Below, in pieces: positions 16,884 to 26,571 of a DNA stretch of 61,284 nucleotides. The stretch comes from Gemmatimonas sp. (GTDB lineage: Bacteria > Gemmatimonadota > Gemmatimonadetes > Gemmatimonadales > Gemmatimonadaceae). The position numbers were made by a program, and so were the translations under genes. The notes under the pieces are model-generated. The model saw only the letters and a program-made list of their open reading frames with translations. It was not told the DNA's origin and did not search any database. Position 1 is the stretch's first letter, and the number at the start of each line of letters is the position of its first letter. The stretch is taken from the NCBI GenBank assembly GCA_013822425.1, contig PNKL01000014.1, forward strand, positions 1 through 61,284, given 5' to 3'.

Positions 16884-19751
16884 ATGCGGTGGCGCGATCT
16901 CTTCTGGCTGCCCTTCCCGCGCGAGTACGCGGCCAATCCGATGCAGCATTTCGGAACGTTGGCCAGTCAGGTCCCCATCGCCGAGATCCTGGATGATGTC
17001 TACGCCTTGACCGACGGCTCGCTGGCCGTCGTGTTTCGCGTGACGCCGTTCGATGCGGGCCTCGCGGACGAGGGGGATTACACGCGCTGGCACCACACGA
17101 TGAGCCGCGTCCTCAACGCGATGACCCCGGGGCTGAACGTCAAGGTCATTCACCGGGCGCACCACAACTATCAGGATCGCATCGACGCGATGCGAGTCGG
17201 CGCGGACGGCGAGAATGCCTTCGGTCGTGTCCTGCTGGACGAGGATCTCGCCGCATGGCAGGGAATGATGCATCACAAGCTGGTGGTGCGTGCCGACTGT
17301 CTCATCACGCTGACGTTCCGGCCCAAGGGATCGCTGTTCCGCTCGGGACGCATAGTCGAGGACCTCAGAGCCGCGTTCCTCGAGCGGCGCTCGAGTCAGT
17401 TCATCCAGCGCACGCAGCAGGCGCACCGGATGGCGCTGGAGGAACTCGACCTGGCAATCACGCCCGTACGCCAGGCGATCGAAGCGGCCGGCCTGAAGCC
17501 GAAGCGCCTCACCACGCGCGAGCTGGAAGTGCTGGCCTATGAGCTGTTGAATCCGGAAACCAGCCTCCGGGAACCGGCGCCGGCGATCCAGCGCCCGACG
17601 TCGCGCGATCCCTTCTTCGGGCGGTTCGCGGCGGGTCCGGGCAAGAGTGCCCTCGACCTGAATCCGTCGCTCGAGCTCCTGGTGCCGCACTCGACACGGG
17701 AGCAACTCTGCCACGGCGACCTGCGGGTCACCGATGCCTTCGTGGAGATGGACGGGGCGCGCGCGGCTGTCGTCTCGATGCGTCTCCTGCCCACGCATAC
17801 GCATCCCGCACAGATGCTCCCACTCCTCTCGCTTGGGTTCGCCTCCCAGATCACGGTGGATGCGTACATGCTCGACAAGGCCGGCGAGCTCAAGCGCCGC
17901 GAGCGGCGGAAGAAGATGCTGGCTGGCACATCGCAAGTGACCTTCTTCAAGACCGCGAAGCCCGACGAGATCAAGACCGGCATCGCGGCTGAGGCGGCCG
18001 AGGCGTACACGAAGTTGGCCGATCCGCAGCAGCAGGCATTTCGGGTCCGCGTCCTGGTGACCGTGTGGGCCAGCTCGAGCGAGGAATTGACGGAGCGCGT
18101 CCAGCTCGTGCTCGGGGCGATGCGCTCGATGCAGAATATGCACGGCCTGCGGGAGCGCTTCGCGGTCGACACGCTGCTCAAGCAGACGTGGCCGTTCATG
18201 ACCGTCGCCGACGTGAATTGCCGGAAGACGGAGACGAGCCACCTTGCCGCGCTCCTGCCGCTGTATGCGCAGTGGGAGGGCGCGCGGTCGCCGACGGTCC
18301 TCTTCCGGACGCGGGCGAGCCGTGTGTTCGGGTACGATCCGTTCGACGGCGAGCTGATGAACAAGAACGTCCTCGTCACCGGCACCACCGGGTCGGGCAA
18401 GTCGTTCAACATGATCAACGTCGGGATGCTGCCCGCGCTGGCCCGACAGACGGAGATCATGGTCGTCGAGTCGGGCGCCTCCTACGAGGCGGCCGTGCGC
18501 GCCGCGGAGGGCCATTTTCTGCGCGTCGGTCCGCGGGCGGAGTTCCAGTTCAACCTGCTCGATCTCCCGGGCGGATTCCTGGACCTGCCAGAGGGCGAGC
18601 AGCAGGCGGTGATCGCATTCAAGTGCGCGGCCGTTGCTGACGTGCTTCAGGTGATGGCGGGGATTCAGGACGTGCGCGAGAACCGACGGCTGGCGGGTAT
18701 TCTCGCGGAACTCACCAAGGGCCTGTACGACGTGCTGTTGACACGCGCGCGCCGGGGCGAGGTCGCACTGCGGTCGAACGTCATGCCGCGCCTGGGCGAC
18801 GTCGTGCGCGCCCTCCGGGGCTATACGAACGACCAGGATCCGGATGCGACCCGCCTGGCGCAGATCGTGGCGACGGACGTCCGCCGCTACGTACACAGTG
18901 AGACCCCCGCGGCGGGGGGCGGCGTGCAGATGACGGCGGGTCTCTACGCGAAGGTGTTTGATGCGCCGACGACCGTGCCCGAAGGGGCGCCCCTGCTCGT
19001 CCTCGACTTCGCCGACATCAAGGACGTCCAGGATCTGATGGGGCCGCTCACCATCATCTGGATCAGCGGCTACATCTACAATCGCGTGATGCGTCGCGAT
19101 GGCGTGAAGCGGCTGGTGCAGATCGATGAGGGCTGGTCGATGATCAAGCACCCGCTGGCGTCACAGGCGGTCGTTCGGTTCTATCGAGAGATCCGCAAGT
19201 ACGGGGGCTCGGTCTGGCTGGCCACGCAGGGGCTCGACGAACTCGACAATGAGCGTGGGCGCGAACTGACGAACAATGCGGGCACTACGGTCTTCCTGCG
19301 CCAGGCAACGACCGAGGCGAACAAGAGCGCGCTGCGCGGCCGTTCACTCACACGCCGCCAGGAAGAGGCGATCTTCGGCCTGCAGCAGCGGAAGGGCGAG
19401 TTCTCCGAGTTCGTGCTCGATCTCGCGGGGGATCAGGCGCTGGTCCGGCTGGAGCCGACCCCGCTTCGGCTCTGGCTTGCCACAACGGACCCCAAGGACA
19501 TCGCGGTGCGGACGGAATACGTGCGGTTGTTCGTCGAGCACTATGGTCTCTCGTGGGCTGAGACGCTGGTCATCCTCGCGCATGACTATCCGGCGGGGGT
19601 GCAGCGCGATGAGGAGCGACCGCGGCCCAAGCTCAGCGAGTACGCCGCCTTGGCGCTCGCCGAACGGTTTCGTCAGCGCGTGGCCATGATGGAACTGCGG
19701 ATTCAGGACGAGCAGGTGCAGCGCCAGTCACGGCGCTCGGAGGTCGCGTGA
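16884..19751 (+). CDS. virB4: VirB4-family conjugation ATPase
   Basis: 955 aa from ATG 16884 (GTG 16878 also possible). The hallmark T4SS ATPase, energising pilus biogenesis and substrate transfer at the inner membrane. The N-terminal half is the VirB4/CagE domain. Walker A is GTTGSGKS at about 500-507 (LVTGTTGSGKSFNMIN); Walker B is VQIDEGWSMI with Asp748 and Glu749, followed by FYREIRKYGG and WLATQGLDEL. Length is slightly above the usual 800-900. It sits between VirB3-like and the exported VirB5-position genes, and its stop overlaps the next GTG. This is the most secure T4SS gene in the window. Confidence 0.95.
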   Translation: MRWRDLFWLPFPREYAANPMQHFGTLASQVPIAEILDDVYALTDGSLAVVFRVTPFDAGLADEGDYTRWHHTMSRVLNAMTPGLNVKVIHRAHHNYQDRIDAMRVGADGENAFGRVLLDEDLAAWQGMMHHKLVVRADCLITLTFRPKGSLFRSGRIVEDLRAAFLERRSSQFIQRTQQAHRMALEELDLAITPVRQAIEAAGLKPKRLTTRELEVLAYELLNPETSLREPAPAIQRPTSRDPFFGRFAAGPGKSALDLNPSLELLVPHSTREQLCHGDLRVTDAFVEMDGARAAVVSMRLLPTHTHPAQMLPLLSLGFASQITVDAYMLDKAGELKRRERRKKMLAGTSQVTFFKTAKPDEIKTGIAAEAAEAYTKLADPQQQAFRVRVLVTVWASSSEELTERVQLVLGAMRSMQNMHGLRERFAVDTLLKQTWPFMTVADVNCRKTETSHLAALLPLYAQWEGARSPTVLFRTRASRVFGYDPFDGELMNKNVLVTGTTGSGKSFNMINVGMLPALARQTEIMVVESGASYEAAVRAAEGHFLRVGPRAEFQFNLLDLPGGFLDLPEGEQQAVIAFKCAAVADVLQVMAGIQDVRENRRLAGILAELTKGLYDVLLTRARRGEVALRSNVMPRLGDVVRALRGYTNDQDPDATRLAQIVATDVRRYVHSETPAAGGGVQMTAGLYAKVFDAPTTVPEGAPLLVLDFADIKDVQDLMGPLTIIWISGYIYNRVMRRDGVKRLVQIDEGWSMIKHPLASQAVVRFYREIRKYGGSVWLATQGLDELDNERGRELTNNAGTTVFLRQATTEANKSALRGRSLTRRQEEAIFGLQQRKGEFSEFVLDLAGDQALVRLEPTPLRLWLATTDPKDIAVRTEYVRLFVEHYGLSWAETLVILAHDYPAGVQRDEERPRPKLSEYAALALAERFRQRVAMMELRIQDEQVQRQSRRSEVA

Positions 19752-20620
19752 TACGCTTCGCAATGGGTTCGGCAATGCGCCCGACGATGCGCCCATGGTG
19801 CCGCGCCCTCCTTCTCGTGGCCTTCGTGGCGCGTCCGGCGTGGGCGTGCGTCTGGTTCCCGTGGGATTTCTTCAGCCCGCTTCCACCGTGCCCGATCCAC
19901 GACAATGCGAACCGGGCACAGAGCGAGACCGGCGCTGCGCTCAGTACCATGCGCGTGGCGGCGTTCCGCGCGCGCGTTGGCGACGTGCGTCGCGAGGTCG
20001 AGCAGTGGAGCCGGACGTCGACGAGGGCGCAGGCCTTCAAGACGCGCATCGATCAGTGGGTCGGCACCGACGTGCAGGCGCTGGATCCACTGCCGGCGTT
20101 CGTGGCCGAGTACAATCGGCGCAAGGACTCGGGCATGCAGTACATCCTCGAATCCGAGACGAACTTGTATCGTCGGTGGAGTATAGACGGTCTTTCGCCC
20201 GACTCGGTGCTTGCACTCGCGCGTCAGCGGCTGGCGCGCCGGGACGTTTTCGACTCGGTGTTCCGCTTGCCCGCGGACATGCGGGCCATCGGGTATGGAC
20301 GCTCCGCGCGTAATGTGATGGATGCCATGGGCCTGACGCTGTTGGATCGCGCCGACTCGGTGCAGCAACAGGCGGAGCAGATCCGGCGCTACGGCGAGCG
20401 GGTCAGTCAGGACGTGGCAGGGATTACCAACCGTTCGGGGCAAGCAAAAGCCGATCTCGTCACGTTCGCCGCCCGACTCGCGCGTGCTCAGGGCGATCGG
20501 GCGCGTATGGCGCAGCAGGGGCAGACGCTGCGCGTCGAGTTGCTGCGTGCCTACCAGGCGCTGCGCGCGGACGCGAGTGACGCGCAGGCCCGCAAGCACG
20601 GGTGGGCGATCCTGCCATGA
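19748..20620 (+). CDS. Exported coiled-coil protein in VirB5/TrbJ position (1 of 4)
   Basis: 290 aa, GTG 19748 overlapping the VirB4 stop. A signal sequence (hydrophobic to about 33, RPAWA then CVWFPWDFF) precedes a helical mature protein with heptad-like stretches (RADSVQQQAEQIRRYGERV). VirB5/TrbJ proteins are exported, helical, minor pilus-tip subunits encoded right after VirB4, which is where this gene lies. The sequence itself is not diagnostic. The stop overlaps the next gene (ATGA). Confidence 0.65.
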   Translation: MIRFAMGSAMRPTMRPWCRALLLVAFVARPAWACVWFPWDFFSPLPPCPIHDNANRAQSETGAALSTMRVAAFRARVGDVRREVEQWSRTSTRAQAFKTRIDQWVGTDVQALDPLPAFVAEYNRRKDSGMQYILESETNLYRRWSIDGLSPDSVLALARQRLARRDVFDSVFRLPADMRAIGYGRSARNVMDAMGLTLLDRADSVQQQAEQIRRYGERVSQDVAGITNRSGQAKADLVTFAARLARAQGDRARMAQQGQTLRVELLRAYQALRADASDAQARKHGWAILP

Positions 20621-21450
20621 GACGATGCCTGATCGGCGTGCTGCTCGTGTCGAGCGTGACATGGTCCCGCATGGGGGAAGCGCAAGGCGCGCCGGTGCGC
20701 GACGACGTGGTTGGCGGGGCGCGGGCAGCGCAGTTCATGGCGGACTGGCTGGCCGGGTATCGGACGCTTGCCCGCTGGCGGGAGGCGTTGAGCACGCGCC
20801 TGGACTCCGCGTATGCCACGCTGGATCGTGCGGATGACCTGCGCTGGTCCACGGAAGTCAATCGCATCGGTGAACTCACGGGGTACGGGCAGCAGGTTAC
20901 CGACTTCCGCAATTGGTTGCCGGTGTTGCCCGGGCAATCACAACTCGCGCGTCTTGAGGAGCGGCTGCTCGCTCTGCCCGATTCGCTTGGTCAGGTTGTC
21001 ACCTCGCCGCTGGCGGCCTTTTCCGCGTCCCTGACGGCCAACGCCGCGATTGATAGCGTTCTGGGTCTCGCGCTGGCGCCCCTGCACCGGGATGCGCGGG
21101 TCCAAGCGAGTTTGTCGCAGGTCGCGCGCGGTGTCGGGGCGTACGCAGCCACGACCGGCGATGTGGCCGACTGGCTCGCGGACTTCGAACACCGCTTTCA
21201 GGGGATTGACAGTCTGCTGGCGACTCTGCCCACGGAGGAGGGCATGGAGACGCTGACCTCCACGGGCCGCGCGACGCAGGCGGGCGCCGTCATCGGGATG
21301 GCCACAGCGCGCATCAGTGCCGATCAGGCGACGATGGAGGCATTGGCACTCCGCGCCAGCGCGACGCAGCTCTATCGCGAGCGGGCGAGTCAGTCGGGGC
21401 CGGCCGGCTGGGGGGTGGGGCTGCCAATGCCTGCGAGACGGAAGCCATGA
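20617..21450 (+). CDS. Exported protein in VirB5 position (2 of 4)
   Basis: 277 aa from ATG 20617 (ATGA overlap with the previous stop). Short signal peptide (MRRCLIGVLLVSSVTWSRMGEAQ, then GAPVR), then a helical acidic protein with repeated Leu/Ala-rich segments (LARLEERLLALPDSLGQVV). Similar in size and build to its neighbours on both sides, but clearly different in sequence. Probably a T4SS periplasmic or pilus component; exact role unknown. Confidence 0.6.
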   Translation: MRRCLIGVLLVSSVTWSRMGEAQGAPVRDDVVGGARAAQFMADWLAGYRTLARWREALSTRLDSAYATLDRADDLRWSTEVNRIGELTGYGQQVTDFRNWLPVLPGQSQLARLEERLLALPDSLGQVVTSPLAAFSASLTANAAIDSVLGLALAPLHRDARVQASLSQVARGVGAYAATTGDVADWLADFEHRFQGIDSLLATLPTEEGMETLTSTGRATQAGAVIGMATARISADQATMEALALRASATQLYRERASQSGPAGWGVGLPMPARRKP

Positions 21451-22352
21451 CGGGGCGGCTGGGGGTCATGGCGGGGGTGCTGTCCGTCGCGGTGCGTTCG
21501 CTCGCTGCGCAGTCCGTCCCCACCACGGATCAGGGCCAGGTGGCTTCGGAGCGTGATGCGAACCGGCTCAGCGCCTCGGTCACCACCGCCGTGCTTCTCG
21601 GGCGCGCGACGATTCAGCTTGGCTTGCGAGTCGTGCGGGAGTATGACTCGGTCCAGGCCGAGTTCCACGCGCTCGCGCGCGGCGTGCGTACGGCGCTCGG
21701 GGAGCACCCGGCCGAACAGCCGGTCCTGCGGCTGACCGTGGCGTCCGATGCGGATGTGGCGCGTGCACGCGGCATGGTCGATGCCCTGAGTCTGCGGACG
21801 ATCGACGCCTCGTTCCCTCGCTACCGGCTGATGATGCTTGCCGCCGTTGACGCCGTGCGGGAAGCGGAACGCACGAAGATGGAGACGGCTACGCTCGTCG
21901 CGCAATCGCAGACCCTGTGGGACGCCCTCGCTGAGCGCGGGGCACTCGCGATCCCGGGTGCGTCCGCGCTGCGGGGCGCCCAGGCACTCGTCGGCGTCGG
22001 CAAGACGAGCCTGCTTGAAGGGGCGGGCCTGCGGAGTGCGGGCCTTCGCGGCGCGTCCGCGGTGTCCGGGGACTCCGTCCTGCCGGCGTTGGCGGGCGCC
22101 CCCGGATCCGTCTCCGCCGACGTGACGTGTCGCGATCCGTTCGCGGGCATGCGCCGCGTCGCGCCAGAAGTGATGAGCAGTCGCGTGCTCGCGTCCGCGC
22201 TCGGTTCACAGGTGATCGGGGCGGCGCGACAAGTACAGCTCGACGAAACGCATGCGCGGATGAGCGCGCTGGTGATGCAGGAGGACGCCATGGAGCGATT
22301 CTGGTCCTCGCTGGTGCCCACCATCCGTCTCCTGTTCCCGAGGGCGAAATGA
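21447..22352 (+). CDS. Exported protein in VirB5 position (3 of 4)
   Basis: 301 aa, ATG 21447 overlapping the previous stop. Signal peptide (MTGRLGVMAGVLSVAVRSLA then AQSV), followed by a long helical mature part and a Gly/Ala/Ser-rich middle (about 165-215). Single cysteine near 226 (DVTCRDPF). No domain recognised. Linked to its neighbours by 4-bp overlaps, so translated in step with them. Confidence 0.6.
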   Translation: MTGRLGVMAGVLSVAVRSLAAQSVPTTDQGQVASERDANRLSASVTTAVLLGRATIQLGLRVVREYDSVQAEFHALARGVRTALGEHPAEQPVLRLTVASDADVARARGMVDALSLRTIDASFPRYRLMMLAAVDAVREAERTKMETATLVAQSQTLWDALAERGALAIPGASALRGAQALVGVGKTSLLEGAGLRSAGLRGASAVSGDSVLPALAGAPGSVSADVTCRDPFAGMRRVAPEVMSSRVLASALGSQVIGAARQVQLDETHARMSALVMQEDAMERFWSSLVPTIRLLFPRAK

Positions 22353-23299
22353 TGATGCAACGACGGGTGAGGTACCTCGCGGCGGTTGTCCTGGCGGCTC
22401 TTCTGTCCCGGCCGGTCGCGGCGCAATCGATCGACCTCGAGACGTTTGCCGGCAACGCCAAGCGCCTGCTAGGTCCCTGCGACTACCAGGCATACCTGAC
22501 CCAGGCGAAGACGCTGAGCGACAGGTTGGGGCTGATCAAATCGCTCGATCTCGCGACGGTGAAAGGCTGGATCGCCGCGCCGACGATGGATGTCCTTTCC
22601 ACCCTCGCGACGGCGGGCACCAAGCGGGCGCTGGACAAGCAGAACCAGTACGAGAAGGAAGGACTCATCTTCCAGATGGAGCAGGCGTGCCAGGCGTGGC
22701 AGATGACGCAGCACGTCAAGCGACAGATGGAGTTCGCGCGCGCGGCAAACTGGGGGATTGAGAAGAGTCTGGCGTCTGCGATGAACCTGCTCGGGGTCTC
22801 GGTCCCGGCGAAGCGCACGGCCGCCGATCCGCTCATCGTCGTGCAGGCCGCGATGGCTCGTTTCAGCCATCACGCGGCGACCGATCAGGCGCTGATGGCG
22901 GGGGTGGACTCCACGGTGTTGTCCGCGATGCGCGGCGCCTCGGTTCTCGCGCAGCAGACGGATTCGATGCGCCGGTATCTCGACGACCTGCAGCTCGACC
23001 TGAACGCCTACGGCGAGGACTCGTCGGGTGTGGTGCTCTGCCCGTCCGGCTATCCGGCCATTCGGACCGAAACGGCGACGCTGGTACCCGGCCACGGCTA
23101 CATCTGCGGGCCGGTGGCACCAGCGCGTGCGCAGCAGGTGACGGCGGCGATGGAAGCCACCCGCCTGCAACTCGACGCCGCGCGGAACCTCGCCCGTGCG
23201 CACCAGGTAGAGGTGGACGCGGCACGGCTGATGGTCATGAGCGTCGAGAACCGGCGCAAGCGCGAGTCGATGGCGACGGCCTTCCGCTATCTCCCGTAG
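22349..23299 (+). CDS. Exported protein in VirB5/TrbJ position (4 of 4)
   Basis: 316 aa from ATG 22349 (overlaps the previous stop). Signal peptide (MMMQRRVRYLAAVVLAALLS, cleavage after RPVAA before QS). The mature part is helical with cysteine pairs (GPCDYQ, EQACQAW, VVLCPSGY, GYICGPV) that could form two disulfides. The segment QYEKEGLIFQMEQACQAW is coiled-coil-like. Of the four exported proteins this one looks most like a TrbJ/VirB5 pilus-tip protein, but the assignment is by position and build only. The TrbL-like gene follows after a 48-bp gap with its own promoter box. Confidence 0.6.
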   Translation: MMMQRRVRYLAAVVLAALLSRPVAAQSIDLETFAGNAKRLLGPCDYQAYLTQAKTLSDRLGLIKSLDLATVKGWIAAPTMDVLSTLATAGTKRALDKQNQYEKEGLIFQMEQACQAWQMTQHVKRQMEFARAANWGIEKSLASAMNLLGVSVPAKRTAADPLIVVQAAMARFSHHAATDQALMAGVDSTVLSAMRGASVLAQQTDSMRRYLDDLQLDLNAYGEDSSGVVLCPSGYPAIRTETATLVPGHGYICGPVAPARAQQVTAAMEATRLQLDAARNLARAHQVEVDAARLMVMSVENRRKRESMATAFRYLP

Positions 23300-23335
23300 C
23301 ACGCACCGGGCGCACCGCCAGCCCGTTCCGTGCCG

Positions 23336-23341
23336 TACTCT
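23336..23341 (+). promoter_or_regulatory. Leaderless-type -10 box TACTCT
   Basis: TACTCT ends six bases before ATG 23348, inside the short gap after the exported-protein cluster. Suggests a second, internal transcription start for the distal T4SS genes. Confidence 0.45.
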
Positions 23342-23347
23342 AGGACC

Positions 23348-26300
23348 ATGACTGCGATCCCTGCTCCGTGGCGGTTTCCGTGGGCGAAACGCGCGACGAC
23401 CCTGGCGCTGACCGGCCTGTTGAGCGCGGCCCTCTTGCAGCTGTCGACGGACGGTGTGCGCCGAGACAGCTTTGCCGCCCAGGTCACCATGGGTCGCCTG
23501 ACGCTCCAAGCCGCAGGGTCGTCCACCGCCGGGCTGTCCGCGCACGCCCTTGCGCAAGCCAGCGCGGGGGCGGCACTCAGCTGGGACACGGTGCACAAGC
23601 TGGAATGGTTCTTGGATCCCGCAGGATTGTTCACGGATCAGGCCAGCGCGATCGATACGGTCCGCGCGAACGCGCTCAAGCCCAACGACATCTATACCAA
23701 GACCTTCCGGTTGCGCGGCGGCATTCTCGCGCCGTACCGCGCGCTGGTCTACAACATCGCGTACGTCCTCATTCCGATCTTCCTCCTGTTGGCCATCGGC
23801 ACCGGATACTTCCTGGCGCCCACCGGCATGGCCGGGGGCGAGTCGCCCGAAGAAGCCCTGGTCGGCACCGTATTTCGCACGGTGGTCGCCGTGCTGCTAC
23901 TGGCGACGCATGTGCAGTATCACGTCGGCGTCTCGTCGCTGACGCGCGGTCTCATCGACACGCTCGAGAACACGGTCGAGCCGTCCGCGCTCGCGCGTAT
24001 CTCCACCCGCTTGAACAACTCCGGCGACGCCAGCGTGGCGGATGCCGCCAGTCGCATGCGCGGCTTTCAGAGTGAGGCGAACGCCCGCGCCAAGTCGAAG
24101 GGGCAGGTGGGTCTCCAAGGACTCAACTCGCAGTTCTCCTGCCTCGGGAAGAGCACGAATGCGCTGCTTGATACCGGACGCGTCGGTGGGGTCGGCGTGG
24201 TCACCGGGGAGGGCGTGAAGACCATCTGCGAACAGGAAGACGACGTCCCCAGCGATGCGTCGCTCTACGGCGCTGGCATTGGCAACTTCTTCAAGACGCT
24301 GCTCTCGGGACATCCCATCGACGCGGTGGTGGACTTCCTCACGCGGAACATCCTGGGTGTGGCGATGCTCGCGATCATGTTCCTGCAGATGCTCTTCCTG
24401 TGGGTCAATGTGCTGGCGATCGTGGTCGGCATCGGGATCTCGCTCACGTTCGCGCCGCTCGCGATGGCCATGTTCATCTGGCCCGTCACGGCGCAGCGCA
24501 CCGGCGGCTGGTTCGCGAGTCACTTGAAGCTCCTCTTCCGGCTGCCCTTCCTGCAGATCTTCGTCGGACTGTTCAGCATTCTGATGCCGGTGCTCTATAC
24601 GCAGCTTGAGGCGCTCGGGCCGATGTCGGCGTTCGTGATGTTCGTGGGCTTTACGATGTTGCTGCTTAAGGGCGGTGACCTCGCGGAGTCGTTCGGCACG
24701 GATGCGTCGGCGCTTGTCGGCACGCTCGGCAGCGCCTTCTTCACCATGGCGACAACGGCGGCAGCCGTGGCGGTCACTGGAGGACTCTCGGCGGGAGCGG
24801 GGGCCGCCACCGGGGCGAAGGCGGCCGGCGATGCGGCCGTGAAGGGCGCGTCGGGTGGCGTCGGCGGGTTCCGTGGCCTGATGAACATCGCCGGACAGGG
24901 TCTTGGTGGCGCGATGCGCGGCTTTGGTTCCGTGGGCTGGCAGGGACTGCGTGGCGCGGCGACGGGCGGCATCGGCAAGGGGCTGTTGGGGCGCGACGTG
25001 GGCGACATGGCCCGGTCGTTCACCGAGGTGTCGGCGTTCACGGCTGGTAGTCCGTCGGCGATGTTCCAGGCGTCCCAACGCCTGCTTGACCGAGCACAGC
25101 AGCGACGCGCCGAGCGCGACAAGGCGCGGGCGGAACAGCCGCCGGCCGCGGTCTCGGCTGATGACGCGTCCGGATTGGTGCCAACACGAGGCGGTTGGGG
25201 TCCGCCGGCGGCGGTGGCGACTGACGGCGCTGCAGCGCCCGGCGCTCCTGCCGCCGCTGGTGCGCCAAGCGGTCTGGGTGCCGGCGCGCCGGTGGGCGTG
25301 GTCCCTGCCGGCCCGAGTGGCACCCTGCGCCCGACGGACCGCCGTCTTGTTCCGACGGAGATGCTGCGGGCGGACGGTACACCGCTCTTCGTCCCTCCGC
25401 AGGTCGCGGCGGGCGATGCGGACGGCGAGGCGAGGTCGCAGGCGCTCGCGATTGTTGCCGACCAACTCAAGGCGAAGGGATTGGGCGGCTTCGTGTCCGT
25501 TCGGCCACCCAATGAACGGGTACCGTACCACCACCTTGCCGTCGATGAGACGGGCGAGGCGCAATTCGCGTCCCTGGTGACGCCAGGTTCGTCATCCTTC
25601 GATCCGGACCTGTTCGCGGCCGTGCAGACCATTGCGTCGCACGATGACATCGGCACGCTGGCCGATCCGGTGACCGACATCGAATACCAGAACTTGAGTT
25701 CGATCGCGGGGATGGTGTCGCCGAACACCGCTGCGCTCGCTGGCTTCTTCTCCAAGCGGATGCAAGCGCGCATGCAGCCACGGCAGGTCCGGCTCAGCGA
25801 TCTGGCGACCCGGTCCAAGGATGGCGCCTCAGCGGTCCTCGCCGCGCATCGCGCGACCGCGATGGAGGATGGCGAGTTGGCACGGCGCGATCAGGTCGGC
25901 CAGATGCTCAAGGTCGACCCGGATTCCGGTGCCGGCGTGATGGCACGTCATCTGCACCCGTCGTTCACCGAAGACTACGGAGATCCACCGCAGGTGCTCG
26001 CGTCTCGCCTCGCCCCGCTCGTGGATGACACGCAAGTGGAGCAGGGGTTGCATGAGTGGATGGCGACGACGACGGCCGGAGAGTCGTACCAGCCGATCTG
26101 GAATGCGGCTGGTCCGGCGCAGCAGCGGGCGATCGTGCAGCAGGTAGCGCGCGTCCCAGGCGCGCACGCCCAGTATCCCGGGCTTGTTGAGGTGCTCGCG
26201 AAGCGAGCGGCCGCCACCTATGTGAACGGGCAGTTCATCCGGCAAAACGTCGCCACCGATCCCACCGGTACGCACGCGGGGCGCTTCGGGCTCGATGTGG

Positions 26301-26512
26301 ACGCCTTCGTGCGTTCGGGCGGTACTTCCGTTTCGTACGTCGGCACCGCCGGATCCCGGTTCGAGACGGCACGCGCTGCGTCTCCTGGCCTGCAGGCTGC
26401 GCAGATCGAGCAGCAGGTGCGGCAGTCCGTGGAACAGGCATACCCCAAGAAGTCCGCTGAATCCGCCGGCGCATACCGCGATCGCATCAACGTTGAGATG
26501 TTCATCCACTAA
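23348..26512 (+). CDS. VirB6/TrbL-like polytopic membrane protein with long C-terminal domain
   Basis: 1054 aa from ATG 23348. The first half is a polytopic VirB6/TrbL-type channel component: hydrophobic segments near 15-35, 135-160, 175-195, 320-375, 385-430, 430-450 and 470-500, with a conserved-looking aromatic/Gly-rich block around LFRLPFLQIFVGLF. From about 500 on, Gly/Ala-rich low-complexity sequence (GGVGGFRGLMNIAGQGLGG) gives way to a large soluble domain (about 670-1054). VirB6 normally has 300-400 residues, so the C-terminal 550 residues are an extension, as in TraG-like or extended VirB6 proteins, perhaps exposed for recipient contact or substrate gating. Confidence 0.8.
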   Translation: MTAIPAPWRFPWAKRATTLALTGLLSAALLQLSTDGVRRDSFAAQVTMGRLTLQAAGSSTAGLSAHALAQASAGAALSWDTVHKLEWFLDPAGLFTDQASAIDTVRANALKPNDIYTKTFRLRGGILAPYRALVYNIAYVLIPIFLLLAIGTGYFLAPTGMAGGESPEEALVGTVFRTVVAVLLLATHVQYHVGVSSLTRGLIDTLENTVEPSALARISTRLNNSGDASVADAASRMRGFQSEANARAKSKGQVGLQGLNSQFSCLGKSTNALLDTGRVGGVGVVTGEGVKTICEQEDDVPSDASLYGAGIGNFFKTLLSGHPIDAVVDFLTRNILGVAMLAIMFLQMLFLWVNVLAIVVGIGISLTFAPLAMAMFIWPVTAQRTGGWFASHLKLLFRLPFLQIFVGLFSILMPVLYTQLEALGPMSAFVMFVGFTMLLLKGGDLAESFGTDASALVGTLGSAFFTMATTAAAVAVTGGLSAGAGAATGAKAAGDAAVKGASGGVGGFRGLMNIAGQGLGGAMRGFGSVGWQGLRGAATGGIGKGLLGRDVGDMARSFTEVSAFTAGSPSAMFQASQRLLDRAQQRRAERDKARAEQPPAAVSADDASGLVPTRGGWGPPAAVATDGAAAPGAPAAAGAPSGLGAGAPVGVVPAGPSGTLRPTDRRLVPTEMLRADGTPLFVPPQVAAGDADGEARSQALAIVADQLKAKGLGGFVSVRPPNERVPYHHLAVDETGEAQFASLVTPGSSSFDPDLFAAVQTIASHDDIGTLADPVTDIEYQNLSSIAGMVSPNTAALAGFFSKRMQARMQPRQVRLSDLATRSKDGASAVLAAHRATAMEDGELARRDQVGQMLKVDPDSGAGVMARHLHPSFTEDYGDPPQVLASRLAPLVDDTQVEQGLHEWMATTTAGESYQPIWNAAGPAQQRAIVQQVARVPGAHAQYPGLVEVLAKRAAATYVNGQFIRQNVATDPTGTHAGRFGLDVDAFVRSGGTSVSYVGTAGSRFETARAASPGLQAAQIEQQVRQSVEQAYPKKSAESAGAYRDRINVEMFIH

Positions 26513-26558
26513 CTGGGAACTACCCGCTACGCGGGCACCATCCGGATGGGCGGCACAC

Positions 26559-26564
26559 TACCCT
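26559..26564 (+). promoter_or_regulatory. Leaderless-type -10 box TACCCT before virB8-like gene
   Basis: TACCCT ends seven bases before ATG 26572. A small CCCGC/GCGGG hairpin (26523-26535) precedes it. TCCGG stands 18 nt upstream of the box, a partial match to the accessory-region element. Confidence 0.5.
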
Positions 26565-26571
26565 AGCAGGT

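Noticed and set aside
16827-19151. 774-codon open frame on the minus strand
   Set aside because: It is antisense to VirB4 and shows the His/Arg/Leu-rich composition of shadow frames in high-GC DNA; VirB4 motifs on the plus strand are complete.
23897-25564. 555-codon minus-strand frame
   Set aside because: Antisense shadow of the VirB6/TrbL-like gene, low-complexity Arg/His composition.
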